In this document: positions 1 to 8,391 of the stretch, one piece after another
Position numbering within the stretch: the first letter of the stretch is position 1
Layout of the letters: each line of letters begins with the position of its first letter
Origin: Minisyncoccota bacterium
GTDB lineage: Bacteria > Patescibacteriota > Minisyncoccia > Phycocordibacterales > UBA918
DNA length: 34,326 nucleotides
Assembly (NCBI GenBank): GCA_021129655.1
Contig: JAJOLC010000019.1
Span: forward strand, 1 to 34,326
Direction: 5' to 3'
Position numbers and translations under genes: made by a program
Notes under the pieces: generated by a model
Database searches by the model: none
The model's input: the letters and a program-made list of their open reading frames with translations, nothing else
Told to the model about the DNA's origin: nothing

Positions 1-407
1 GCACTTAGAACCGAATTTCGAATATCAATCATTCCATTATAAAGCTCCTGCATCACATCAAACTGAGCATCTTCAATTTCACTCTCACTAGGAATCAAAT
101 CGTACCGACAGTGATCAATTTCTCCCTTCAGCTGGTTTAGCTGTTGCCTGAATAATTCAAATACCTGCACTCCGTCAACAGCTCCAAACTGCAACTCTTT
201 GTAACTATCTTCTATAGCGATTGCTTCATAGTTAAGAATTTCAGTATACAAAGCCTCAGCATTTTCCTGGAAAGCTTCAAGATCTTCAATACTAGATAAA
301 TCTAACTCTCTCTGCTCTACCTCACTGGACTCCTCGTTCGACAAAACAGGCTCCTGCTCAGAAGTTGCTGATGGTTTTGTATTTTGCTGAAGTACTTCTA
401 AAGCCAT
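1..407 (-). CDS. Hypothetical acidic protein, cut by the window edge
   Basis: The minus strand is open from an ATG at 405-407 to the window edge (about 135 codons) and was not in the ORF track because it has no stop here. The product starts MALEVLQQNTKPSATSEQEP, is rich in Glu, Gln, Asp and Ser in its first 45 residues, then looks helical (for example FELFRQQLNQLKGEIDH). I see no signal peptide, membrane segment or family motif. It begins 14 nt after the stop of the VirD4-like ATPase, with an A/T-rich spacer and no Shine-Dalgarno site, so the two are probably one transcription unit. Function unknown; it may assist the ATPase, but only proximity supports that. Confidence 0.6.
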   Translation of the reverse strand, partial: MALEVLQQNTKPSATSEQEPVLSNEESSEVEQRELDLSSIEDLEAFQENAEALYTEILNYEAIAIEDSYKELQFGAVDGVQVFELFRQQLNQLKGEIDHCRYDLIPSESEIEDAQFDVMQELYNGMIDIRNSVLS

Positions 408-421
408 AAATAATATATATT

Positions 422-3202
422 CTACATCATCTTGGGAGCCGGTGGCACACGTGGCGCAGGCTTTTGGTAACGCAGTCTAATCTCTTCCTCTACTTCTGTT
501 CGTAAACGACCATGCTTAGCTAGACTTTTAGCGATAAGTTCCTCTACCCTGTTTCTATCCACCGGCGCTGGTGCATTGGTAGCGATACTAAATGGCGGCG
601 TCGGGGTACCGTCGGCCAACACTCGCAAAAAGGCGTTTCGGTTAGGAACATTCATTAAATCACTCTGATTAAAGACCGGGGAAAACTGCGACTCAAGGTA
701 CTGTGCATCTTCAGGACCCACTCTAAAGGCTGCCATTGAACCAACGTTTCCGAACACAGCATCTTTGATATCTGGCTGTAACTGAGCAATAAATTGATGA
801 GCAATAGTTAGGCCCAGCTTGTACTTCCGAGCCTCGGACAAGATAGCAGAAATGGAGTCAGTGGAGATATTCTGAAACTCATCCATATGCAAATAGAATG
901 GCGCGAAACTTTTACTCGGGTCATCAACTCGAGACAAGGCTGCCATAAGAATTTTACCCACCACAATCATTCCGATTAAATTGGAATTAATCTCTCCTAG
1001 CCTACCTTTAGCTAGGTTAACCAAAAGAATTTGCTTGTTGTCCATCACTTTTCGGAAATCGAATGATGAGTGTTGCTGGCCGATAATTGGTCTCATGTAG
1101 TCGTTGGCGGTGAAGACGTCGAACTTAGATACAATATAAGGAACAATATTTTCTAATGAAGCCTCTCCCCCGGCCTTTAGAGCAATCTCCCTCCAGAACT
1201 GAACTACTACCGGATTCTTCGCTCGTTCTAATTTGTATCTACGATACTTATCGTCAGTCATCACTCGACCAATATCCATTAGAGTATTTCCACTGTCGGG
1301 GTCTTCCATCACCAGCATGGTGGCATTTCTGAAGTACTGCTCGAACATTGGACCCATAGATTCTGGGTTAGCGCCGTACAACTTCTGGAAAATTGAGAAT
1401 AACTCATTCACCACGAAAGTCTTTTGTTCTGGCTTAGAGTAGTCATACTCCAGCATATTAAGACCGACTACTCGCTCCATGTTTGATGGATCAAAATAAA
1501 TCACATCGTCTTCCCTTTCTGATGGAATCGAAGCTAACACGTCTTCAATATCGGTACCGTGTGGGTCAATCATACAGACACCGTCTCCTCGCAAGATATC
1601 CTGCACAATCATGTTCTTCATCAACGTAGTCTTACCAGTACCGGTCTGGCCGATAATATAAAAGTGCCGCAGTCGGTCTTCGTCAGTAATGAATATGTCT
1701 CTCTCTACATTACGATGCTTATTGAGACCCAACAGTGTCCCTTCAGTCGGAAGATTCGTTGGGGCCGGGGCAGAATTAGCGTAGGACTGCTTGAATTGCG
1801 GAGCCGAGCTAACACCGTCGCCCGGAAAATGAACCAATGTGGCCAACTCGGTAGCTGAGAGAGGTAAAAGGGTTTTGGTAGATAATTTACGGAATGAAAA
1901 GGCCTCTTGTGCGTGACGGAGGTGCAATCCTTGCTGTAGTTTGAAGCCGACTTTATTTCCATCATTATTATCAAATTGATGAAAGGACGCCTCAATTTCA
2001 GACAAGACACTTTCTGCCTGACTCTGATCCTTTGCCGATACAACCAACCTAATATTTACCTCCAAGATATTAGACTCCAACTTTTTCTTAAATAACTCAA
2101 TCGCTTCATTATCAATTTCTTTTGATTCCTCCTCTTTATCAACGCTTTTTTTGGAACCCAACAAATCATTTTTAACAAAATCACCAACCGAAAAAAATAG
2201 GTCTCCCATTGTAGTACTGCGTTTGATTGCCTCTCTAGCAGACTGCCCGTCTTCGACAGCTTCAATAATATCTTGATAGTTCTTTCTGTAGTTCTTGTTG
2301 GGGTGACGAACTACAAATTGTAGTGCTGCCCCACTGTCAGCTCCGCCAATTTTAGAAAAAGCATTCAGCACTACCTCTAAGGGATCCGTAGCGAATTCCT
2401 CGTGTGTTCTTAGAGGGTAAATTGGATGCTTTTGTAGGACTAAATCTGCCACGAGTGTATGCCCACCATCTATATAGATATTATAGTCATGTGGTTGTTC
2501 TGTTAGAACGGCATGTGGAAATAATGATAAAGTCTGCTTCTCAAACAATGATTTAAAGTCGTCTGGGACAGCTACGTAAATAACAATATCGTGACTATTG
2601 TTCGCAACTGCAATTTCTATGACAAAGTGATTACCTTCGCGTGCCGAACCAATAGTTCGAAGGCCAGACAACAGTTGCTCCATAGTTCCAACCAATTCAC
2701 TCAACTGATATTCTTTCCTATCAGCGTCTTTGTTTGCAGGCAAAGTTACTTCATAGAGAGTCATATGTAATAGATGCCAGGGAGGAACTCCTTTCTTAAA
2801 GTCAGCCAACTCGGCTCCCTTATGGACATGCTCAACAATGCGCTTATGCACCTCGTCTATCACATAAGCATTGTTCACCTTATCAAGAACCGTTAGTGCG
2901 TTCTTAATACCCTTATCAAACACAATCTGCATCACTTCTTCGACCGGGTCATGGGAGAACTCTACTGACTTAGCTGAGTGCTTCAACTCGTTTCCATCTA
3001 GCTCATAGGCAGGTTCAAGAATAGTCTTTGGAGTGAAACTGACATATTCATTTATTTGTTGTCTAACAATTGTCTCAGCATCAGACTCATCAACTCCAGC
3101 TGAACGCCCGAGCACTTCTTGCTCCTTTTTAGCAATCTGTTGACGTAGAAAAGTAATTTCCTCCTCAGGCGAAGAGAATTTTTGTGGAACACCTTCATTC
3201 AT
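422..3202 (-). CDS. VirD4/TraG-like (HerA-FtsK superfamily) ATPase
   Basis: Large P-loop ATPase of the type usually annotated as a type IV secretion or conjugative coupling-like protein. Seen: Walker A GQTGTGKTT near residue 520; Walker B region LHMDEFQNIS near 775, where DEFQ is typical of VirD4/TraD/HerA proteins; a downstream sensor-like stretch LTIAHQFIAQL; and a Pro-rich C-terminus. The first ~500 residues match no domain I can name and show no clear transmembrane segments, so a soluble or peripherally bound ATPase is likely. The track begins at a GTG (3220). I prefer the ATG at 3200-3202 because a TATTAT -10-like box lies 6-8 nt before it, fitting the leaderless starts elsewhere in this window. 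No other secretion genes are nearby. DNA or protein translocation is inferred from the family; the substrate is unknown. Confidence 0.75.
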   Translation of the reverse strand: MNEGVPQKFSSPEEEITFLRQQIAKKEQEVLGRSAGVDESDAETIVRQQINEYVSFTPKTILEPAYELDGNELKHSAKSVEFSHDPVEEVMQIVFDKGIKNALTVLDKVNNAYVIDEVHKRIVEHVHKGAELADFKKGVPPWHLLHMTLYEVTLPANKDADRKEYQLSELVGTMEQLLSGLRTIGSAREGNHFVIEIAVANNSHDIVIYVAVPDDFKSLFEKQTLSLFPHAVLTEQPHDYNIYIDGGHTLVADLVLQKHPIYPLRTHEEFATDPLEVVLNAFSKIGGADSGAALQFVVRHPNKNYRKNYQDIIEAVEDGQSAREAIKRSTTMGDLFFSVGDFVKNDLLGSKKSVDKEEESKEIDNEAIELFKKKLESNILEVNIRLVVSAKDQSQAESVLSEIEASFHQFDNNDGNKVGFKLQQGLHLRHAQEAFSFRKLSTKTLLPLSATELATLVHFPGDGVSSAPQFKQSYANSAPAPTNLPTEGTLLGLNKHRNVERDIFITDEDRLRHFYIIGQTGTGKTTLMKNMIVQDILRGDGVCMIDPHGTDIEDVLASIPSEREDDVIYFDPSNMERVVGLNMLEYDYSKPEQKTFVVNELFSIFQKLYGANPESMGPMFEQYFRNATMLVMEDPDSGNTLMDIGRVMTDDKYRRYKLERAKNPVVVQFWREIALKAGGEASLENIVPYIVSKFDVFTANDYMRPIIGQQHSSFDFRKVMDNKQILLVNLAKGRLGEINSNLIGMIVVGKILMAALSRVDDPSKSFAPFYLHMDEFQNISTDSISAILSEARKYKLGLTIAHQFIAQLQPDIKDAVFGNVGSMAAFRVGPEDAQYLESQFSPVFNQSDLMNVPNRNAFLRVLADGTPTPPFSIATNAPAPVDRNRVEELIAKSLAKHGRLRTEVEEEIRLRYQKPAPRVPPAPKMM

Positions 3203-3270
3203 AGGATAATAATACCGCACGGAGTGGGATTTTATGGAGCTAATCCCCTGTTACAGAAATGAAGTCCTGA

Positions 3271-4284
3271 TTATTTTTTCGCTAGAACTGCTCGTTTGTA
3301 GGCACTAAGGTGTTCTAGTGCAATACCAGTTCCTTTTGCTACACAGAATAGAGCTTGATCGGCTACCGCTGCTTTTACTCCAGTTCGACGTCGGATTAGT
3401 TCCGGGAAGTTTCGTAGCTGTGAAGTTCCTCCAGTCATGATGATTCCTCCGTCAATTATGTCTGCTGCTAGTTCGGGTGGAGTTTCTTGAAACACATCTT
3501 TAATAGCCTTTACCATTTCCCTTAACTCTCTACCAACCGCCTTTACCATTTCATTACTTCTAATCTCTGTTGTTCTAGGTAAACCTGAAAGCATGTCGCG
3601 GCCCTTAATATCCATCACAAGCTCCTCCTCAAGTGGTAAAGCTGATCCGACTTTAATCTTAATCTCTTCAGCGGTCTTTTCTCCAATCGACAGGTTGCGG
3701 GTTTTCTTTACGTAGTCAATTATTGCCGCGTCGATTCTGTTGCCGGCACACTTCACTGAGTTAGAAGCCACAATACCTCCGAGCGAAATAACCGCCACAT
3801 CGATAGTTCCACCACCAATATCTACAATAATGTGTCCTTGCGGTTCATAAATCTTCACACCGGCGCCAATTGCAGCCAGGATGGGTTCTTTTACCACAAA
3901 GGCATTCTTAGCCCCAGCCTTCATAGTGGCTTCTACCACAGCCCGCCGCTCAGTCGAGGTCACACCAGCCGGCACAGACACCATCACATCTGGTCGGAAT
4001 AAGTGGTACTTACTCATTGATTTACGAAGAAAGTAACGAAGCATAGCTTCAGTCACTCGGTAGTCAGCAATCACACCATCTTTCATCGGACGATAAGCCC
4101 TAATGTTGTCAGGGGTTCGTCCAATCATAAGCTTAGCTTCCGAGCCAACAGCCAGAACTTTGTTGTCTTCAGACACCGCTACTACCGACGGCTCATTCAG
4201 AACTATCCCTTGTCCGGGTATAAAAACAAGAATATTAGTAGTACCTAAATCGATACCAACTTTTGGAGTCAAATTACCAAGCAT
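3271..4284 (-). CDS. mreB: Rod shape-determining protein MreB
   Basis: Bacterial actin homolog that forms membrane-associated filaments and positions the cell-wall elongation machinery. At 337 residues it has the usual family length. Actin-fold motifs are clear: the N-terminal phosphate-1 loop VGIDLGTTNILVF, the phosphate-2 region HIIVDIGGGTIDVAVISLGG and the C-terminal adenosine region IIMTGGTSQLRN. The family phrase VLNEPSVVA follows the first loop. It is divergent from the HTH-MurA gene, so two envelope genes share a ~78-bp intergenic region. A TACTAT box (4296-4301, minus) sits about 11 nt before the ATG with no Shine-Dalgarno site, suggesting a very short leader. mreC and mreD are not adjacent. 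Confidence 0.97.
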   Translation of the reverse strand: MLGNLTPKVGIDLGTTNILVFIPGQGIVLNEPSVVAVSEDNKVLAVGSEAKLMIGRTPDNIRAYRPMKDGVIADYRVTEAMLRYFLRKSMSKYHLFRPDVMVSVPAGVTSTERRAVVEATMKAGAKNAFVVKEPILAAIGAGVKIYEPQGHIIVDIGGGTIDVAVISLGGIVASNSVKCAGNRIDAAIIDYVKKTRNLSIGEKTAEEIKIKVGSALPLEEELVMDIKGRDMLSGLPRTTEIRSNEMVKAVGRELREMVKAIKDVFQETPPELAADIIDGGIIMTGGTSQLRNFPELIRRRTGVKAAVADQALFCVAKGTGIALEHLSAYKRAVLAKK

Positions 4285-4345
4285 ATATTAAGCCAATAGT
4301 ACCCGTTTTACACAATAGTACAACGTGCACTCTATATAGCATATA

Positions 4346-4354
4346 TGCTATGCT
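4346..4354 (+). promoter_or_regulatory. Extended -10 promoter of HTH-MurA
   Basis: TGC followed by TATGCT lies 8 nt before the ATG at 4363, placing the transcription start at or next to the start codon. No convincing -35 box was seen. The same TGCTAT arrangement recurs before priA, def, yaaA and the 27-codon ORF. Confidence 0.45.
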
Positions 4355-4362
4355 TTAGGTCT

Positions 4363-5862
4363 ATGCAACACATTGGAACTCGTATCACGGACGTTCGAGA
4401 AACGGCCGGAATGACTCAGGAAGCCTTAGCCAAGAAAATTGGCACTACTCAGAGCGCGATTGCTCGCATTGAATCTGGCAGGCAAAATGTCAGCGCTGAC
4501 ATGTTAAAGAAAATTGGTAAAGCTTTGGGCAAAAATCTTATCACCCTATCCCCCGGCACAGTCAATGTGTCTATCGAAGGCGGGAAGAAACTGTCTGGCG
4601 TAATCGAAACCAACACTTCTAAGAATGGTGCGGTTGGTCTACTGTGTGCTTCTTTGCTGAACAAGGGTAAAACCACTCTTCACAAAATGCCTCGTATCGA
4701 GGAGGTACACCGACTGGTTGAAGTATTGGAAAGTATTGATGTAAAAGTAGACTGGAAAGGTTCCACACTTACAATCACCCCTCCAAAGTCTTTTAGTCTA
4801 CAGAAAATAGATGTTGAAGCCGCTATGAAAACTCGCAGCATCGTGATGTTCATCGGACCTTTAATTCACCAGCTGAGATCATTCTCACTTCCTCAGTCTG
4901 GAGGATGTAAACTAGGCAGCCGCACTGTAAAGCCGCACTTTTATGCCCTTGAACATTTCGGAGTTGATATTCAAGCGACTGATGACGCCTTCGTTGTTAA
5001 AACTAGCATCAAACAACCCGAGGAAATCATTCTTTACGAATCAGGTGACACCGTGACTGAAAATGCTTTATTCGCAGCCGCTGGCAGCGCCGGAACAACT
5101 ATCATTAAATACGCTTCTTCAAACTACATGGTGCAGGAAGTTTGTACTTTCCTACAACTGTTTGGAGTAAAGATTGAAGGCTTTGGCACCACAACCTTAA
5201 CTGTAACCGGCGTTGGTTCAATTAACCAAGATATTGAATATACCTTGGCTGAGGACCCAACAGACACAATGTTCTTTCTAGCCGCTGCGGTTGTAACGAA
5301 TTCAAGTATCACTATTACTCGTTGTCCGATTGAATTCCTAGAACTAGAGCTACTAAAGCTTGAAAAAATGGGATTTAAGTACAAAAAATCAAAAGTTTAT
5401 TACGGTCATAACGGCGTAATTAAATTAGTAGACATCACCACCAGGCCGTCTAAGCTGGTTTCTCTGCATGAAAAAGTCTACGCTCGACCTTATCCAGGGC
5501 TAAATATAGATAACCTTCCTTTCTTCGCTGTTATAGCCACGCAAGCAGAAGGTCAGACTTTGATTCATGACTGGGTGTATGAAAAGCGAGCAATTTACTT
5601 TACAGAATTAGACAAATTAGGGGCCGAAACAGTACTAGCTGACCCGCACCGAATCTATATCAATGGTCCCACTAAACTTAAAGGCACTGAACTTATCTGC
5701 CCCCCAGCTCTCCGACCGGCCACTATTCTGCTCATTGCCATGCTTGGCGCATCTGGACACTCAGTTCTACGTAATATATACAGCATCAACCGTGGCTATG
5801 AAAAATTAGTAGAGCGACTGGAATCTTTGGGAGCTTCAATCTCATATATTGATGAATTCTAA
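4363..5862 (+). CDS. murA: HTH (XRE-type) - MurA fusion, UDP-GlcNAc enolpyruvyl transferase family
   Basis: The MurA family transfers enolpyruvate from PEP to UDP-GlcNAc, the first committed step of peptidoglycan synthesis. Residues 1-60 form an XRE/Cro helix-turn-helix (TRITDVRETAGMTQEALAKK, then TTQSAIARIESGRQNVSADML). The enzyme domain starts near residue 66. Visible active-site features are the SKNGAV lysine-asparagine pair, the catalytic cysteine in SGGCKLGSR (Cys182, about position 117 of the enzyme domain; Cys115 in E. coli), Asp in DPTDTMF and Arg in YEKRAIY. Ordinary MurA is about 420 residues, so the HTH is a true N-terminal addition of about 65. I start at 4363, not 4345, because the track start overlaps the -10 box and adds residues unlike an HTH. 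The HTH may autoregulate or couple wall synthesis to transcription; this is inference. A cysteine at this site is also the fosfomycin target in typical MurA. Confidence 0.9.
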   Translation: MQHIGTRITDVRETAGMTQEALAKKIGTTQSAIARIESGRQNVSADMLKKIGKALGKNLITLSPGTVNVSIEGGKKLSGVIETNTSKNGAVGLLCASLLNKGKTTLHKMPRIEEVHRLVEVLESIDVKVDWKGSTLTITPPKSFSLQKIDVEAAMKTRSIVMFIGPLIHQLRSFSLPQSGGCKLGSRTVKPHFYALEHFGVDIQATDDAFVVKTSIKQPEEIILYESGDTVTENALFAAAGSAGTTIIKYASSNYMVQEVCTFLQLFGVKIEGFGTTTLTVTGVGSINQDIEYTLAEDPTDTMFFLAAAVVTNSSITITRCPIEFLELELLKLEKMGFKYKKSKVYYGHNGVIKLVDITTRPSKLVSLHEKVYARPYPGLNIDNLPFFAVIATQAEGQTLIHDWVYEKRAIYFTELDKLGAETVLADPHRIYINGPTKLKGTELICPPALRPATILLIAMLGASGHSVLRNIYSINRGYEKLVERLESLGASISYIDEF

Positions 5863-5873
5863 CGATTAGCCAC

Positions 5874-5914
5874 AAGGCCGCTCGATTGGCAATACAGCCA
5901 ATCGAGCGGCCTTT
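5874..5914 (+). terminator. Terminator after HTH-MurA
   Basis: Perfect 17-bp inverted repeat (AAGGCCGCTCGATTGGC and its complement) with a 6-nt loop AATACA, followed by a short T run. It ends directly at the priA -10 box, so terminator and next promoter abut. Confidence 0.85.
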
Positions 5915-5922
5915 GCTATAAT
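5914..5922 (+). promoter_or_regulatory. Extended -10 promoter of priA-like gene
   Basis: TGC plus consensus TATAAT, 8 nt before the ATG at 5931. This predicts a leaderless mRNA. The region where a -35 box would lie is inside the upstream terminator stem. Confidence 0.65.
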
Positions 5923-5930
5923 GCTCTCAC

Positions 5931-7826
5931 ATGTTCGTAACTCAAGTAACTCCTTTAATCCGTGGAACCAAACTTGAGTCTCTATCATACTTCTCAAGTA
6001 TAGAATATACCGTTGGTAGCTTTGTAGAAGTACCAATAAGAGGCAAAACCCAAACAGCAATCGTGACGGAGACCCGGTCTGTCAGCACCACCAAAACTGC
6101 CCTTAAAGCAGCTACCTTTTCTCTTCGCAAGCTACCAAACCAACCAGACCCGGTAGTTCTTCCTGAAACAATTCGTGACACAGCTTCTGAATTAGCAAAA
6201 ATCTACCCAGCTGCTATTGGCGGGATACTATTCGGCCTGCTTCCTCCTGATATACGAAATGGCTCAAGAGCCTACCCACGTCCAGACCTTGGTAACCACA
6301 ATGAAGAAACCATCCCTCAACTCCTGACTGCAAAAATTGACGAGCGGTACAGTGCTTACCAAAGCTTCATTAGAAGCACTTTTGCTCACCGCGGTTCAAT
6401 CATGTTTGTGGTGCCGACAGCAGTTGATATTCCCTATGCAGTAAAGCAGCTGGGTACCGGTATTGAAGACCGCTTAGTAGTATTTTCTCCAAGTCAGACT
6501 AAGCGTCAGCGAGATACTTCATACCGAAAATTGGTGGACACTACTACCGCTAAATTAATCATCACCACTCCTTCTTACGCCTATCTGGAGCGAGTGGACC
6601 TGATAGCCATAATCATTGAGCAATCATCAAGCGGACACTACGTAACAAAACAGCGACCTTACCTAGACCATCGAGACGCTCTTATTACTTACGCCCGAGT
6701 TTCTGGACGCTCTATATTGCTCGGTGACACTGTTCCGAGAACCGAAGACGAGGTAAGGAGGCGTGACGAACGCTACCTAACCTATGATGAGGAAGCTAAG
6801 CGAATTGCTTTCACTTCACCAGTTTCCATAGTCACTCAAAAAGACAAACCTAAGCCAGATTTAGCTTTTCAGTTATTTTCTAAGGAGTTAGTAACTAGTG
6901 TTGAGCGGGCCCTAGAAGCTAAGGGACACGTATTTTTCTACGCTGCCAGACGTGGACTAGCCCCAGTAGTAGCCTGCATAGACTGTGGGAATATTTTCCG
7001 CTGTCCAGACTCCAATACACCATACTCACTAATCCGAACCTTCAAAAACGGTGAAGAAAAGCGCTGGTTCGTATCCAGCACGTCAGGAAGGCGAGTACCT
7101 GCTTCTGATGTGTGTCCGCACTGTGGCTCTTGGCGGTTACGAGAAAGAGGGATTGGAATACAACAGGTATATGATGAGTGGAAAAATAAATTCCCTGACA
7201 CCGATGTAACTATCATGGATAGTACTACAGCCAGCACTCCCAAAAAAGCTGAGAAGCTGGCGGAAGAATTCTTTGCTAAAAAATCTGGAGTATTGATTGG
7301 AACTCAGATAGCTTTACCGTTCCTAAATCACGGGGTTGATGTGAGCGCCATCATCTCTCTTGATGCAGCTCGCTCAATTCCCACCTGGAGAGCGGACGAG
7401 TCATTATTTAGGCTAATATTAAGATTACGCGAATGCACTGTTAAAGAAGTGGTAATTCAGACACGAACCGAAACAGATAACCTGATGATTCACTCAACTC
7501 GAGGAGCCATCGAAAGATTTTATGATGATGAAATCGCTCTTCGGAAGATGCTTCAATACCCTCCTTTCAGCACCTTCATTCTTCTAACCTGGATTGGAAC
7601 CGTAAGTTCTGTATTAGAATTAGCAAAACCTATCATGACGATACTAGGAGACCATGAAGTCCAATACTACAACGACCCAAACTCAACTAAGGACAAAACT
7701 CAGCGACATGGGTTAATACGAATCCCCCAAGGAGAAGGAGCTGCTATTTATCCTGACCTACTGGCCAAGCTACGCAGCCTACCGCCTTATGTGAAGGTGG
7801 AAATAAATCCCGAAAGAATTGTCTAA
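5931..7826 (+). CDS. priA: PriA-like primosomal protein with degenerate helicase motifs
   Basis: Homolog of PriA, the superfamily 2 helicase that reloads the replisome at stalled forks. The overall layout is PriA: an N-terminal DNA-binding domain (VTPLIRGTKLESLSYF...GSFVEVPIRGKTQTAIV), a helicase region, a zinc-binding insert and a C-terminal LQYPPFSTFILL segment. Key catalytic motifs are missing. The Walker A position (around 131-142) reads LLTAKIDERYSAY with no GxGKT. The DEEH box is replaced by IIEQSSSGHY (Glu230-Gln231). Motif VI, normally AGRAGR, reads LILRLRECT. The zinc insert keeps only five of the usual eight cysteines (349, 352, 358, 395, 398). The ORF is intact and full length (631 aa), so the protein is conserved but probably not an ATP-driven helicase. 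It could be a DNA-structure-binding loading factor (inference). Confidence 0.85.
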   Translation: MFVTQVTPLIRGTKLESLSYFSSIEYTVGSFVEVPIRGKTQTAIVTETRSVSTTKTALKAATFSLRKLPNQPDPVVLPETIRDTASELAKIYPAAIGGILFGLLPPDIRNGSRAYPRPDLGNHNEETIPQLLTAKIDERYSAYQSFIRSTFAHRGSIMFVVPTAVDIPYAVKQLGTGIEDRLVVFSPSQTKRQRDTSYRKLVDTTTAKLIITTPSYAYLERVDLIAIIIEQSSSGHYVTKQRPYLDHRDALITYARVSGRSILLGDTVPRTEDEVRRRDERYLTYDEEAKRIAFTSPVSIVTQKDKPKPDLAFQLFSKELVTSVERALEAKGHVFFYAARRGLAPVVACIDCGNIFRCPDSNTPYSLIRTFKNGEEKRWFVSSTSGRRVPASDVCPHCGSWRLRERGIGIQQVYDEWKNKFPDTDVTIMDSTTASTPKKAEKLAEEFFAKKSGVLIGTQIALPFLNHGVDVSAIISLDAARSIPTWRADESLFRLILRLRECTVKEVVIQTRTETDNLMIHSTRGAIERFYDDEIALRKMLQYPPFSTFILLTWIGTVSSVLELAKPIMTILGDHEVQYYNDPNSTKDKTQRHGLIRIPQGEGAAIYPDLLAKLRSLPPYVKVEINPERIV

Positions 7827-7830
7827 ACCC

Positions 7831-7859
7831 TTCGCAAATGCACTCTTATTTGCTATAGT
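7831..7859 (+). promoter_or_regulatory. Promoter of def-fmt
   Basis: TTCGCA at 7831-7836, a 17-nt spacer, then TATAGT preceded by TGC. The ATG follows 9 nt after the -10 box, so the leader is at most a few nucleotides. Confidence 0.65.
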
Positions 7860-7868
7860 ACGAAAACT

Positions 7869-8390
7869 ATGGCCAAGCTAGTACCCGAAAACCACCCAGC
7901 ATTACACACTATCGCTGAAGAAATTACAGCTGAGGAATTTTCTGATGGAACAGTAGCAAAAATCGTTAAGGACCTTAGATCAGCTATCAAGACTTACGAT
8001 GTAGACGGTTATGCTGCCGTCGCTATTGCAGCTCCTCAAATTGGAGTATCAAAACGAATTTTTATTATCGAGGACCAAAGCGATCGAGACGACTCCTTAC
8101 CCACCATTGTGGCAGTAAACCCGTCTTTCATAAAGTTATCCAAGAAGATGCAGGAAATGGGCGAAGGTTGTCTGTCTATACCCGACACCTACGGCATAGT
8201 TCGTCGACACAAGAATGTAACTATCAAGGCTCTCGATGAAAATAACGAACAATTCTCTCGTGGAGCTGGAGGACTATTGTCTCAAATAATGCAACATGAG
8301 ACTGATCACCTGGACGGTATCTTATTCCCTGAGCGAGCTGAAAGAACATGGCAAAAGAGTGACGAGCCAGAAGACGAAGAGCCTGAATAA
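7869..8390 (+). CDS. def: Peptide deformylase
   Basis: Removes the formyl group from the N-terminal methionine of new proteins; a metal-dependent cytosolic enzyme. The three family motifs are present in order: motif 1 as AVAIAAPQIGV, motif 2 EGCLSIP with the metal-binding Cys, and motif 3 QHETDHLDG with two metal-binding His and the catalytic Glu. The two glycines usual in motif 1 are alanines here, a mild deviation. At 173 residues the length is normal. The C-terminus is acidic (EPEDEEPE). fmt begins 1 nt after the stop, so the adding and removing enzymes of the formyl cycle form one operon. The start lies directly downstream of a good -10 box. Confidence 0.96.
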   Translation: MAKLVPENHPALHTIAEEITAEEFSDGTVAKIVKDLRSAIKTYDVDGYAAVAIAAPQIGVSKRIFIIEDQSDRDDSLPTIVAVNPSFIKLSKKMQEMGEGCLSIPDTYGIVRRHKNVTIKALDENNEQFSRGAGGLLSQIMQHETDHLDGILFPERAERTWQKSDEPEDEEPE

Positions 8391-8391
8391 T

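Noticed and set aside
7869-7950. Altered motif 1 of peptide deformylase (Ala for both Gly)
   Set aside because: Small-for-small changes; metal and catalytic residues of motifs 2 and 3 are intact, so loss of function is not indicated.
8296-8391. Track start of fmt inside def
   Set aside because: The extra residues come from the def coding region in another frame; the ATG at 8392 gives the correct formyltransferase N-terminus.
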